Positions 25,963 to 34,824 of a stretch of DNA of 64,000 nucleotides are shown here, piece after piece. This DNA comes from Actinokineospora terrae (GTDB lineage Bacteria; Actinomycetota; Actinomycetes; Mycobacteriales; Pseudonocardiaceae). The DNA lies in assembly GCF_900111175.1 (NCBI RefSeq), contig NZ_FOGI01000004.1, positions 186,001 to 250,000 of the forward strand, given 5' to 3'. A program made the position numbers and the translations under genes. The notes below the pieces were generated by a model. That model had not been told where the DNA came from. It worked only from the letters and a program-made list of their open reading frames with translations, and made no database searches. How positions within the stretch are numbered: the stretch's first letter is position 1; each line of letters begins with the position of its first letter.

Positions 25963-26636
25963 AAGGGCGAACGCACTGGCGCAAAGCCGCGGTGCTCGCG
26001 CTGCCCGCGCTGGCTCTTGCCGGGGTTCTCGGGGCGCGTGTTGCCCAAGGGGCGATCGCGTCGGAAGTGGTGGTCCAAGGCGGCACGCTGTCGCTGTCCA
26101 CCAGCGGTCTGTACGGGACCGACTTCGGCCTGTCGGTCGGCGACGTCACCCGGCAGAACGCCGACGGGAGCACCACGTCGGTGCGGGTGGGGCGGCTGGG
26201 GTTCGCCGAGGGCAGGCTGAACGAGCTGTGCCTGTCGTTCCAGCAACAGGTCCTGGGGTCCTGGTTCACCGTCTACATCACCGGCGGCGACGGCGACCGG
26301 TCCACTTGGGAGATCCGGACCGACAACGTGGAACTCGACGTGGTGACCGCCACCGGCGCGTTGGACATGGACGGTGTGGTGAAGATCGGCGTGCCAGGGG
26401 AGGACGTCACGACGATCAAGGACGCGGCGGGGAATTCCGTACCGAATCCGCTTCGCGTTCCGGCCGCCGAACACCGGATCGGGATCGATGCGACATTCGC
26501 GGAATTCCGCCAGGTGCGCGGGCAGATCGCGGTGATGTCGATCCCGCGGCCGTTGCGCATCCCCAACCTGGCGTTGCGGATGGAGCCGGGCCGCGGGCAA
26601 TGTGCCGCTCCCGTGGCGCCGCAGGGCAATCCATAG
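25959..26636 (+). CDS. second DUF6230-like exported protein
   Basis: 225 residues. Starts KGRTHWRKAAVLALPALALAG with the signal or anchor segment at 9-32, then VVVQGGTLSLSTSGLYGTDFGLSVGDV, LNELCLSFQQQVLG and a C-terminal Cys (GRGQCAAP). The layout is the same as the first gene of the cassette (short basic N-terminus, one hydrophobic segment, beta-rich domain, two Cys), so it is likely a paralogue. GTG start at 25959 overlaps the previous stop. Last gene of the unit. Confidence 0.65.
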   Translation: MKGRTHWRKAAVLALPALALAGVLGARVAQGAIASEVVVQGGTLSLSTSGLYGTDFGLSVGDVTRQNADGSTTSVRVGRLGFAEGRLNELCLSFQQQVLGSWFTVYITGGDGDRSTWEIRTDNVELDVVTATGALDMDGVVKIGVPGEDVTTIKDAAGNSVPNPLRVPAAEHRIGIDATFAEFRQVRGQIAVMSIPRPLRIPNLALRMEPGRGQCAAPVAPQGNP

Positions 26637-26741
26637 CGGAGTCGGGGCCACCGCGGTGGTGCGACTCCGCAGTGTCGCGCACTCTGAGAATTAACTACTC
26701 CGGCGGGTTCACTCCCGCGGAGGTCATACTAAAGTGGGGCA

Positions 26742-28298
26742 ATGCCCTCTGGTGACGCCGAGTCCACCGACCGACTTCCGCACTTCGACACCGTTCTGCG
26801 CGGGTACAACCCACGCCAGGTCAACGAACGGGTCACCCGCCTCACCTACGACCTGCGCCACGCGTCCAAGGGCCGCGACGACGCAGCGTCGAAGGTCGCC
26901 GAGCTGACCAAGTCGCTCGGCTCGCTGCAGCAGCAACTGCTGGAGACCACGACCCGGCTCAACCGGATCAGCGCCAACCCCAACAGCACCGAGGGCATGA
27001 CCGAGCGGGTGCGGTTGATGATGCAGCTGGCCGAGGAGGAGATCGCCGAGTTCAAGCGGCAGGCTGACGACTACGGCGCCGCGACCCGCGCCGAGGCCGA
27101 GGCCTACGGCGCCAACACCCGCAAGGAAGCCGACGGGTACTCGGCGGCAACGCGCACCGCCGCCGACGACTACGCCGCGCAGACCCGGCTCAACGCGGAG
27201 GCCTACGCGGTCAAGACCGCCAAGCAGGCCGACGACGCCTCCGCCAAGACCAGGGGCGAGGCCGACGCCTACGCCAAGGAGCTGCGGGCCAGGCACGACA
27301 AGCTGATCGTCGACCTCGAGGAGCGGCGCAAGCAGCTCGAGGCCGACTACACCCGCAACCACGCCGAGCTCGACGCCGAGTACGAGACGATGCGGGCCAC
27401 CCTCGCCGGTGAGCACAAGAAGCTGCTCGCCGACGCCCGCGCCGAGATCGAGCAGCAGGCCAAGGCGAACGAGACGCGCATCGGGCAGCTCTACGACGAG
27501 GCCGCCGCGCACCGCGACCAGCTCGACACCGAGGCGCAGGGCGTCCGCGAGGCGCTCGACGCGGAGTCCACCGCCCGCCGCACCGCCGCCGAGGAGCAGG
27601 CCGAGCGCGAGCTCGCCGAGAAGCGGGCGAGCGCCGAGGCCGCCATCGCGCAGCGCACCGAGCAGGTCGAGCAGGCGCTGGCCGCCCGCACCACCGAGGT
27701 CGAGACGAACCTGGCCGAGCAGACCGCCGCCATCGAGGCCGCGCTGCTCGCGCAGACCGAGGAGACCGAGCAGGCCCTCGCCGATCAGCGGGCCAGCGCC
27801 GAGGCCGCCATCAAGACCCAGCGCGACAGCGCCGAGAAGGCCGCCGCCCGGCTCGTCGCCGACGCCGAGAAGCAGAAGGCCGACACCGAGAAGGCGCTGG
27901 CCGAGGCCAGGTCCAAGTCCGACGCCGAGATCAAGGCGCAGCGCGAGGCCGCGGAGAAGGCGGCCGCCAAGCTCGTCGCCGACGCCGAGAAGCAGAAGGC
28001 CGACACCGAGAAGGCGCTGACCCAGGCCAGGACCACCGCCGACGCCGAGATCAAGGCCCAGCGCGACGCCGCCGACAAGCACGCGGGCGCGCTGGTGGCC
28101 GACGCCGAGGCCAAGCTCGCCGACGCCACCGCCCGCCACGAACAGGCCGACGCCTTCGAGCGCCGGGTGTCCGAGCAGGTCGCGGGCACCTTCGCGGTGC
28201 TGGAGGAAGCCCGCCAGCACTTCGCCGAGAGCCTCGGCGCCGCGGTGAAGTCCGCTGGCGCCAAGAACGGCACGCCCGCCAAGGCAGGCGCGCGCTAG
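26742..28298 (+). CDS. DivIVA-like long coiled-coil protein (Scy/FilP-type polarity scaffold)
   Basis: 518 residues. The N-terminus FDTVLRGYNPRQVNERVTRL is the DivIVA/Wag31 membrane-curvature motif. Residues about 108-180 contain consecutive 11-residue repeats of the type Y-x-A-x-T-R-x-E-A-D-x (hendecads). Residues about 350-450 contain two near-identical 40-residue repeats plus a partial third (AEKAAA.LVADAEKQKADTEK). The rest is Ala/Glu/Lys heptad coiled coil; the tail is basic. Streptomyces Scy and FilP, polar growth scaffolds, share this design. Its own strong terminator follows, so it is a single-gene unit. Confidence 0.8.
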   Translation: MPSGDAESTDRLPHFDTVLRGYNPRQVNERVTRLTYDLRHASKGRDDAASKVAELTKSLGSLQQQLLETTTRLNRISANPNSTEGMTERVRLMMQLAEEEIAEFKRQADDYGAATRAEAEAYGANTRKEADGYSAATRTAADDYAAQTRLNAEAYAVKTAKQADDASAKTRGEADAYAKELRARHDKLIVDLEERRKQLEADYTRNHAELDAEYETMRATLAGEHKKLLADARAEIEQQAKANETRIGQLYDEAAAHRDQLDTEAQGVREALDAESTARRTAAEEQAERELAEKRASAEAAIAQRTEQVEQALAARTTEVETNLAEQTAAIEAALLAQTEETEQALADQRASAEAAIKTQRDSAEKAAARLVADAEKQKADTEKALAEARSKSDAEIKAQREAAEKAAAKLVADAEKQKADTEKALTQARTTADAEIKAQRDAADKHAGALVADAEAKLADATARHEQADAFERRVSEQVAGTFAVLEEARQHFAESLGAAVKSAGAKNGTPAKAGAR

Positions 28299-28311
28299 AA
28301 CACCCCAGGAC

Positions 28312-28350
28312 GGGCGGTACCGGATTCCCTCCGGTACCGCCCGTTCTCCT
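28312..28350 (+). terminator. terminator of the coiled-coil gene
   Basis: GGGCGGTACCGG (28312-28323) pairs perfectly with CCGGTACCGCCC (28331-28342), 7-nt loop, followed by GTTCTCCTTT. It starts 13 nt past the stop codon. Confidence 0.85.
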
Positions 28351-28371
28351 TTCCGGGCCGCCCCGGGAACG

Positions 28372-28411
28372 CCAGCAGGGCCGGTCCCCGTGTGGGTACC
28401 GGCCCTGCTGG
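28372..28411 (-). terminator. terminator of rpmB
   Basis: CCAGCAGGGCCGGT (28372-28385) pairs with ACCGGCCCTGCTGG (28398-28411), a perfect 14-bp stem with a 12-nt loop, 29 nt past the rpmB stop on the minus strand. Confidence 0.8.
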
Positions 28412-28439
28412 TGAAAGCTGTGGGTGACTCGCCGAACGA

Positions 28440-28631
28440 TCAGCCGCGGACGACCTTGCCCGCCTTGAGGCAGGAGGTGCACACGTTGAGGCGCTTGCGC
28501 TGGGAGATGCCCAGGCGAGCGTGCACGGTCTGGATGTTCGGGTTCCAGCGGCGGTTGGTCCGCCGGTTCGAGTGCGAGACCGACTTGCCGAAGCCTGGCC
28601 CCTTGCCACAGACGTCGCACACGGCAGCCAC
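28440..28631 (-). CDS. rpmB: 50S ribosomal protein L28
   Basis: 63 residues, [20 protein letters not shown] at the start and [13 protein letters not shown] at the end. The two CxxC pairs mark the zinc-binding form. GTG start at 28629-28631. Divergent from the DAK-domain gene and recG, the standard actinobacterial rpmB-DAK-recG neighbourhood. Confidence 0.97.
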   Translation of the reverse strand: MAAVCDVCGKGPGFGKSVSHSNRRTNRRWNPNIQTVHARLGISQRKRLNVCTSCLKAGKVVRG

Positions 28632-29090
28632 GTCAGACACTCCTTCGCGTTGGTATTACCCGCATCTGCCCGAACCGCAAGACACACGATCCGGTGACGG
28701 GCGCACGTACGAGGACCTGGGCAGGCCCAGGCACTTCGGCACAGGGTAACCGGTGGCCGCACACACCTCCAAACCGGGGCCACACGACGGGCCACCAGGT
28801 CCGGACCGTCGGGTCCGGACTGCGGGCTACCAGGTCCGGACTGCCGGACCCAGACCGCCGGGCCCTGCCGCAGGCCGCCGAGTTCCGGACCGCCAGGTCC
28901 AGACAGCGGGTTGCCAGGTCCGGACCGCTGGAGCCGGGCCGCTAGGTCCCGACCCGGGTCCGGGCTGCCGGGTCCAGGCCGCCGGGTCGGGCCGCGGGGT
29001 CTGGGGTCGCGGGGTCTGGGGTCGCGCTGCGGGCCGCGGGGGCCGGGGTGCGAGGCGGGTTACCCTCGCGGAGACCGGGTGGAGGTGGCC
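28632..29090. other. gap between rpmB and DAK gene with degenerate GTCCGGAC repeats
   Basis: From about 28797 to 29045 the sequence is a degenerate array built on GGTCCGGACYG (for example at 28798, 28811, 28832 and 28917), drifting into GGGTCTGGGGTCGCG repeats near 29000-29030. Many units are self-complementary (GTCCGGAC). A frame stays open through it, but the codon content looks like repeat-driven filler. The promoters of rpmB and of the DAK gene must flank it. Confidence 0.75.
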
Positions 29091-30710
29091 GTGCTCGAGG
29101 CGTTGGACGCTGGGGAGGTGCGTCGGTGGGTGGCGGCTTGCGTGCAGTCGTTGGACGCGCACCGGGCCGGGATCGACCGGATCAACGTCTTCCCCGTCGC
29201 CGATGGGGATACCGGGTCGAATCTGCTGGACACGCTGCGGGCGGCCCTGGAGGCCCTGCTGCGGGCACCCACGGCGGAGCGGGTGGACGCGGGTGCCGCG
29301 TTCGGGGTGGCGGCGCGGGGCGCGCTGGCCGGGGCGCGCGGGAACTCCGGGGTGATCGCCTCCCAGTTGCTGCGCGGGATGGCGGCCGCGCTGCGCGGGG
29401 TCGACGCGGTCACCGGGCCGGACCTCGTGGCGGCCCTGCGCTCCGGGGCGCGGATGGCGGCGGCGGCGGTGTCGGAGCCCGCGCCGGGGACGATGCTGAG
29501 CGTCCTGGACGCCGCGGCCACGGCGGTCGGCGATGACCTGCACGGGGTCGCGGTGGCGGCGGCGAGCGCGGCGGCCGAGGCGCTGCGGCGGACCCCCGAG
29601 CAACTGCCCGTGTTGGCGGAGGCGGGCGTGGTCGACGCGGGCGGGCGCGGGGTGGTCGTGCTGCTGGACGCGTTGGTGGCCGTGGTCGCCGAGCGGCCCG
29701 CGGCGTTGGCGGCAGCGGCCCAGGCGCGCGCTGACGAGCTGGGGACCTCGTTGGTGACGGCCAGGGAGGGCGGCTCGGACCTGTACGGCTACGAGGTCAT
29801 GTACCTGCTGCACGACACCGACGACCCGGCCGCCGACCGGCTGCGCGACGAACTGGACCGGCTCGGCGACTGCGTCTCGGTGGTCGGCGACGGCGACGGC
29901 CTGTGGACCGTCCACGTGCACTGCAACGACATCGGCGCGGCGATCGAGGCGGGCATCGACGCGGGGCGCCCGAGGCGGATCCGGGTGGCCCGTTTCGCCG
30001 ACACCACGCCCGCCGAACCGCAGCGCTACAGCCGCGACCGGGCGGTGGTGGCCGCCGTGCGCGGGGAGGACCTGGCTGAGCTGTTCGTCGCCGAGGGGGT
30101 CGCGGTGCTGCGGGTCGGCGCGGCGGAGCCGGACCCGTACGCGCTGCTGGAGGTGATCACCGGGACGGCCGCCGCGCACGTGACGGTGCTACCGGGCGAC
30201 ACCGGCCTGATGTCGGTCGCCGACGAGGCCGCGATCCGGGCGGTGGCCGGGGGCCAGGACGTGGTGGTGGTGCCGTGCGCGTCGCCAGTGCAGGCTCTAG
30301 CGGCGATCGCCGTGCACGACCCCCGCCGACGCTCCGGCGACGACGTGGTGGCCATGGCCGAGGCAGCGGCCGCGACCAGACGCGGCGAGGTGGTGGTCGC
30401 GGAGGCGGACGGCATCACCTGGGTGGGCCCGTGCGCGGCCGGAGACGTCCTGGGCTTCGCCGATGGCGAGGTGGTGCTGATCGAGCCAGGCCCCGCCGGT
30501 CCGGAGGCACTGACGAGGGCCGCGGTCGGGGTGGTCGAGCGAATGCTGGCCGCAGGCGGCGAACTGGTGACGGCGGTGGTGGGCCAGACCGCGCCCGCGG
30601 GACTGACTGAAGCCGTGGCCAGACACCTCCGCCAAGAACGCCCAGACGCCGACCTGGCTACCCACCGCGGCGGCCAGACCGACTCGGTAGTCCTGTTCGG
30701 CGTGGAGTGA
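29091..30710 (+). CDS. DAK-domain (FakA/YloV-like) kinase protein
   Basis: 539 residues. The N-terminal DhaL-like domain has INVFPVADGDTGSNL (metal and ATP site) and GARGNSGVIASQLLRG. A middle domain contains GYEVMYLLHDTD and WTVHVHCNDIGAAIEAG, and a C-terminal domain resembles the FakA C-terminus. In Firmicutes such proteins phosphorylate fatty acids bound to DegV-like FakB; no FakB gene is close here. GTG at 29091 is preferred (GGAGG six bases upstream); GTG at 29079 or 29085 is possible. recG follows 108 bp later. Confidence 0.85.
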   Translation: MLEALDAGEVRRWVAACVQSLDAHRAGIDRINVFPVADGDTGSNLLDTLRAALEALLRAPTAERVDAGAAFGVAARGALAGARGNSGVIASQLLRGMAAALRGVDAVTGPDLVAALRSGARMAAAAVSEPAPGTMLSVLDAAATAVGDDLHGVAVAAASAAAEALRRTPEQLPVLAEAGVVDAGGRGVVVLLDALVAVVAERPAALAAAAQARADELGTSLVTAREGGSDLYGYEVMYLLHDTDDPAADRLRDELDRLGDCVSVVGDGDGLWTVHVHCNDIGAAIEAGIDAGRPRRIRVARFADTTPAEPQRYSRDRAVVAAVRGEDLAELFVAEGVAVLRVGAAEPDPYALLEVITGTAAAHVTVLPGDTGLMSVADEAAIRAVAGGQDVVVVPCASPVQALAAIAVHDPRRRSGDDVVAMAEAAAATRRGEVVVAEADGITWVGPCAAGDVLGFADGEVVLIEPGPAGPEALTRAAVGVVERMLAAGGELVTAVVGQTAPAGLTEAVARHLRQERPDADLATHRGGQTDSVVLFGVE

Positions 30711-30818
30711 CGCGGTGCTCGACGATCGGTGTGGGGTTGATCGGGCACGGGTGACCGCCTGTCGGTGGGTCGCGACAGAATGTGCGCGGTAGGCGGGCGC
30801 GGAGCGGACTGGAGTGGG

Positions 30819-32981
30819 ATGACTGGGCTTGGCGAGCGGCTGGACCGGTTGGTGGGCAAGAAGTCGGCGGACGCGCTTGAGGGGGCGTTCAAGTTGGGGA
30901 CCGCCGGGGACTTGTTGCGCCACTATCCGCGGCGCTATGCCGAGCGGGGGCAGTTGACCGATATCGCGGGGCTCGAGGTGGGCGAGCACGTCACCGTGAT
31001 GGCCAAGGTCGTGTCGGTGACCAAGCGGCAGATGAAGACCAAGCGCGGGACGTTGGTCGAGGTGGCGCTGACCGACGGGAAGCGGTCGCTGGACTGCGCG
31101 TTCTTCAACCAGCCGTGGCACATGGAGAAGTTGAAGCCGGGGATCAGCGCGCTGTTCGCGGGTAAGGTCACCGCGTTCCGGCAGAAGTTGCAGCTGGCGA
31201 ACCCGGATTACCAACTGCTCGACGGCGACGCCGAGACCGGGTCGGTGGAGGAGTTCGCCGGTGGGCTGATCCCGGTGTACCCGGCGTCGGCGAAGATCCA
31301 GTCCTGGCAGATCGCGCAGTGCGTGCAGCAGACGCTGGCGGTGCTCGACGAGATCGAGGACCCGTTCCCGGACGCGTTGCGCGACAAGCTCGGGCTGCCG
31401 CCGTACGAGCAGGCGGTGCGGTCGATCCACCGGCCAGCCGAGTGGGCGGACCTGGAACTGGCCCGCACCCGGCTCAAGTGGGACGAGGCGCTGTCGGTGC
31501 AGTTGGCGTTGGCGCAACGCAGGCAGGCCGCGAACGCGCGGCCTGCGCCCGCGTGCCCGCCCACCACCGGGGGGATCGGCAGCGCGTTCGACGAGCGGTT
31601 GCCGTTCACGCTGACCGCGGGGCAGGTCGAGGTGGGCGAGGCGATCGCGGCCGACCTGTCCGGTGAGAGCCCGATGAACCGGTTGCTGCAGGGCGAGGTC
31701 GGGTCCGGCAAGACGATCGTGGCGCTGCGGGCGATGTTGCAGGTGGTCGACTCCGGCAGGCAGGCGGCGATGCTGGCGCCGACCGAGGTCCTCGCCGCCC
31801 AGCACGCGCGGTCGCTGCGGGAACTGCTCGGCGATCTCGGGCAGTCGGGCGAACTGGGGGCGGCGGAGAACGCCACGAAGGTCACGCTGCTGACCGGTTC
31901 GCTGACCGCGCCGCAGCGCAAGCAGGCCATGTTGGACGCGGCGAGCGGCGCGGCCGGGATCGTGGTCGGCACGCACGCGCTGATCCAGGACAAGGTGTCC
32001 TTCGCCGAACTCGGGTTCGTGGTGGTCGACGAGCAGCACCGCTTCGGCGTCGAGCAGCGCGACGCGTTGCGCGGCAGGGCGGGCGAGAACCTGAGCCCGC
32101 ACGTGCTGGTGATGACCGCGACCCCGATCCCCCGCACGGTCGCGATGACCGTCTACGGCGACCTGGAAACCTCGGCGCTGCGCGAACTCCCGGCTGGCCG
32201 CTCGCCCATCTCCACGACGGTCGTGCCGGTCGCGGAGAAACCGTCGTGGCTGGACCGGGTGTGGCAGCGGGTGCGCGAGGAAGTCGGGAAGGGACACCAG
32301 GCCTACGTGGTGTGCCCGCGCATCGGCGACGAGGAGGACGGGCCCGGCGGTTCCGACGACGGTCGGCGTCCCCCGCTCGCCGTGGTCGAGGTGACGGAGA
32401 TGCTGGCGGCGGGCCCGTTGTCGGGGCTGCGGTTGGGGATCCTGCACGGGCGGCTGCCCGCCGACGAGAAGGACGCGGTGATGCGGGCGTTCGCGGCGGC
32501 GGAGGTCGACGTGCTGGTGGCCACCACGGTGGTCGAGGTCGGCGTGAACGTGCCCAACGCCACCGCCATGGTCATCATGGACGCCGACCGCTTCGGTGTC
32601 AGCCAGCTGCACCAGCTGCGCGGCCGGGTCGGCCGCGGCTCGGCCCCCGGCGTCTGCCTGCTGGTCACCGACATGCCCGGCGGCACCTCGACCCGCGACC
32701 GCCTCGACGCCGTCGCCTCCACCCTGGACGGCTTCGAACTGGCCAGGATGGACCTCGAACTGCGCCGCGAGGGCGACATCCTCGGCGCGAGCCAGTCCGG
32801 CGCCAAGTCCGGCCTGAAGATGCTCTCGCTCATCCGCGACGAACAGGTCATCGCCGACGCCCGCGTGGTCGCCCAGGCCCTCGTCGCCGACGACCCGGCC
32901 CTGACCGCCCACCCCGGCCTGGCCGGAATGGTCCACCAGGTCGTCGACGCCGAACGCGCCGAATACCTCGAAAAGGCCTAG
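30819..32981 (+). CDS. recG: ATP-dependent DNA helicase RecG
   Basis: 720 residues. Branched-DNA helicase that remodels stalled forks. N-terminal wedge/OB domain (VGEHVTVMAKVVSVTKRQMK), Walker A GEVGSGKTIVALRAML, Walker B VVVDEQHRFGVEQR, motif III VLVMTATPIPRT, and the C-terminal helicase motifs ATTVVEVGVNVPNAT and QLRGRVGRG, then the TRG-type hairpin (EGDILGASQSG). ATG at 30819 follows GGAGTGGG. It ends at a hairpin and faces ung convergently. Confidence 0.97.
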   Translation: MTGLGERLDRLVGKKSADALEGAFKLGTAGDLLRHYPRRYAERGQLTDIAGLEVGEHVTVMAKVVSVTKRQMKTKRGTLVEVALTDGKRSLDCAFFNQPWHMEKLKPGISALFAGKVTAFRQKLQLANPDYQLLDGDAETGSVEEFAGGLIPVYPASAKIQSWQIAQCVQQTLAVLDEIEDPFPDALRDKLGLPPYEQAVRSIHRPAEWADLELARTRLKWDEALSVQLALAQRRQAANARPAPACPPTTGGIGSAFDERLPFTLTAGQVEVGEAIAADLSGESPMNRLLQGEVGSGKTIVALRAMLQVVDSGRQAAMLAPTEVLAAQHARSLRELLGDLGQSGELGAAENATKVTLLTGSLTAPQRKQAMLDAASGAAGIVVGTHALIQDKVSFAELGFVVVDEQHRFGVEQRDALRGRAGENLSPHVLVMTATPIPRTVAMTVYGDLETSALRELPAGRSPISTTVVPVAEKPSWLDRVWQRVREEVGKGHQAYVVCPRIGDEEDGPGGSDDGRRPPLAVVEVTEMLAAGPLSGLRLGILHGRLPADEKDAVMRAFAAAEVDVLVATTVVEVGVNVPNATAMVIMDADRFGVSQLHQLRGRVGRGSAPGVCLLVTDMPGGTSTRDRLDAVASTLDGFELARMDLELRREGDILGASQSGAKSGLKMLSLIRDEQVIADARVVAQALVADDPALTAHPGLAGMVHQVVDAERAEYLEKA

Positions 32982-32996
32982 CGCACCGCCGAAACC

Positions 32997-33024
32997 GGGG
33001 ACACCACCACCTGATGGTGTCCCC
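32997..33024 (+). terminator. recG terminator hairpin
   Basis: GGGGACACCA (32997-33006) pairs with TGGTGTCCCC (33015-33024), 8-nt loop, followed by AAACCCTT. Sixteen bases after the recG stop; it could also stop leftward transcripts from the ung side. Confidence 0.65.
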
Positions 33025-33031
33025 AAACCCT

Positions 33032-33332
33032 TACGGGAGCTTCCAGTCCACCGGAGCAGCGCCTTGCTCGGCCAGGAGTTCGTTGGCGCGGCTGAAGGGC
33101 TTGGAGCCGAAGAAGCCGTTGTGCGCCGAGAGGGGGCTCGGGTGGGCAAGCCCGCCCACCGACGCGAGCTTCCGTAGTCGGAAATCGCCGCCATCGCAGG
33201 CCGTCGTGGCGCTGCCTCTGGATCGCGACCAGGCTCAGCAGCCCGACTACCCGGGCCACCATCAGCAGACGGTGGCCTTGTGGCGGACAAGGCCTGTCGA
33301 GCACGCCGTGGCGCGTGCCCGACCGCCAAGAC
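33032..33332 (-). repeat. duplicated ung 3'-end unit A (distal copy)
   Basis: 33032-33147 is identical over 116 bp to 33643-33758, the end of the functional ung gene from the HPSPLSA motif to the last codon; the stop reads TAA instead of TAG. The rest of the unit (to 33332) is a spacer homologous to the one between B and ung, including the hairpin GTCGAGCACGC..GCGTGCCCGAC near 33296-33323. It is not expressed as part of a complete glycosylase. Confidence 0.93.
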
Positions 33333-33641
33333 CTACGGGAGCTTCCAGTCCACCGGGGCGGCGCCCTGATCGGACAGCAGTTCGTTGGCGCGGCTGAAAG
33401 GCTCGCAGCCGAAGAACCCGCTGTGCGCCGACAGCAGACTCAGGTGGGCAAGCTCGCCCGCCCGCGATGGGGCCGACGCGAGCCTCCGCAGGGGGAGGTC
33501 GCCGTCGTCGCAGGCCGCTCCGACCGTTGTTTTGCCGCCTCTGATCGCGAACGGACCCAGCAAGCCACCACCGGCAGACGAAGGCCTAGTGGCGGACAAG
33601 GCCTGTCGAGCACGCCGTGGCGCGTGCCCGACCGCGAAGAC
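33333..33641 (-). repeat. duplicated ung 3'-end unit B (middle copy, diverged)
   Basis: 33333-33450 matches the ung 3' end with about 15 substitutions. Read in frame it gives [40 protein letters not shown] residues, so the changes are partly conservative. The spacer (to 33641) shares a block of about 45 near-identical bases just before the next unit. Starts of units A, B and ung itself are 302 and 309 bp apart. Confidence 0.92.
33605..33632 (-). terminator. hairpin immediately downstream of ung, also duplicated
   Basis: GTCGAGCACGC (33605-33615) and GCGTGCCCGAC (33622-33632) form an 11-bp stem with one G-T wobble, 9 nt after the ung stop on the minus strand. The same hairpin recurs at about 33296-33323 in the next unit. 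Confidence 0.55.
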
Positions 33642-34316
33642 CTACGGGAGCTTCCAGTCCACCGGAGCAGCGCCTTGCTCGGCCAGGAGTTCGTTGGCGC
33701 GGCTGAAGGGCTTGGAGCCGAAGAAGCCGTTGTGCGCCGAGAGGGGGCTCGGGTGGGCGGACTCGATGGCGGGGACGGAGCCGAGCATGGGGCGCAGGTT
33801 GCGGGCGTTGCGGCCCCACAGGATGGCCACCAGGGGGCCGCCGCGGGCGGCGAGGGCCTTGATGGCTTGTTCGGTGACGTCTTCCCAGCCCTTGCCCTGG
33901 TGGGCGTTGGACTTGCCGGGTTCCACGGTCAGCGCTCGGTTGAGCAGCAGGACGCCGTGTTCGGTCCACGGAGTGAGGTCGCCGTTGGACGGGGTGGGGT
34001 GGCCGAGGTCCTCGACGTATTCCTTGTAGATGTTGATGAGGCTCTTGGGGATCGGCCGGACGTCCGGGGCTACCGAGAAGGACAGGCCGACGGCGTGGCC
34101 GGGGGTCGGGTAGGGGTCTTGTCCGACGATGAGGACGCGGACGTCGGCGAAGGGCTGTTGGAACGCGCGCAGCACGTTCTCCCCCGCGGGCAGGTAGGTG
34201 CGCCCGGCGGCGACCTCCGCGCGCAGGAAGTCGCCCATCGCGGCGATCTTGTCGGCCACGGGTTCCAGTGCCAGGGCCCAGCCCTGTTCGACGATCTCGC
34301 TCAGCGGTCGTGCCAC
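33642..34316 (-). CDS. ung: uracil-DNA glycosylase
   Basis: 224 residues, family 1. Excises uracil from DNA. The water-activating motif [17 protein letters not shown] has the catalytic Asp; the Phe and Asn pocket is [11 protein letters not shown], and the leucine loop is [18 protein letters not shown] with the catalytic His. Length and ending (APVDWKLP) are normal for actinobacterial Ung. Its last 116 bp are repeated downstream in two further units, so the 3' end lies in a tandem array. The divergent side leads to GNAT and thiL genes. Confidence 0.97.
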   Translation of the reverse strand: MARPLSEIVEQGWALALEPVADKIAAMGDFLRAEVAAGRTYLPAGENVLRAFQQPFADVRVLIVGQDPYPTPGHAVGLSFSVAPDVRPIPKSLINIYKEYVEDLGHPTPSNGDLTPWTEHGVLLLNRALTVEPGKSNAHQGKGWEDVTEQAIKALAARGGPLVAILWGRNARNLRPMLGSVPAIESAHPSPLSAHNGFFGSKPFSRANELLAEQGAAPVDWKLP

Positions 34317-34353
34317 GGCGGCAGACCATACCCACCCGGGTGAGTGGGCCCGG

Positions 34354-34809
34354 TCACGGGGTGAGGATCTTGCCGAGGTGGCGCGCCCTCGGCGAGTCGG
34401 CGTAGAAGCCGAACGGGGTGATGTCCTGATACCCGCTGGACAGGTAGAGCGCGATCGCCTCCGGTTGCTCGGAGCCGGTTTCCAGGATGAGCCTGCGGAA
34501 GCCGCGCTCGTGCGCGGTCCGCTCCAGTTCGGCCAGCACCGCGCGGGCCAGGCCGCGGCCGCGCGCGGTCGGGTTGACGTAGAGCCGTTTCATCTCCGCG
34601 GTCGCGGTGTCGTGCGCGCGCCACCCGCCGGAGGCGACGGCGACGTCGTCGAGGTAGCCGACGAGGAACAGACCGGACGGCGGGGCGAACTCGGTCGGGT
34701 CGACCGGCGTCTCGTCGAAGCCGCCGTAGCGGATGACGTACTCCTGCTGGACCTCGTCGATCAGCTTCGCCACGTCGGGGTGGGTGTAGTCCCGGATCTC
34801 GATGCGCAC
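34354..34809 (-). CDS. GNAT-family N-acetyltransferase
   Basis: 151 residues. Acetyl-CoA loop in [24 protein letters not shown], then [22 protein letters not shown], the usual C-terminal GNAT half. The N-terminus [22 protein letters not shown] and [18 protein letters not shown] suggest an amino-acid or small-amine substrate; not identified. It lies 15 bp downstream of thiL and 37 bp upstream of ung, so the three may be one transcript. Confidence 0.88.
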   Translation of the reverse strand: MRIEIRDYTHPDVAKLIDEVQQEYVIRYGGFDETPVDPTEFAPPSGLFLVGYLDDVAVASGGWRAHDTATAEMKRLYVNPTARGRGLARAVLAELERTAHERGFRRLILETGSEQPEAIALYLSSGYQDITPFGFYADSPRARHLGKILTP

Positions 34810-34824
34810 GCCCGCGATTGTCGC

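Noticed and set aside
28827..33329. Very long minus-strand open frames opposite the DAK gene and recG (450 and about 1010 codons)
   Set aside because: They mirror real genes on the plus strand, are Arg/Gly/His-rich as expected from a shifted GC-rich frame, and show no domain or ribosome site.
32978..33329. Small genes encoded by the duplicated ung 3' units
   Set aside because: The frames lack the catalytic N-terminal two-thirds of Ung, and unit A reads the copied segment partly out of frame; best described as repeats.
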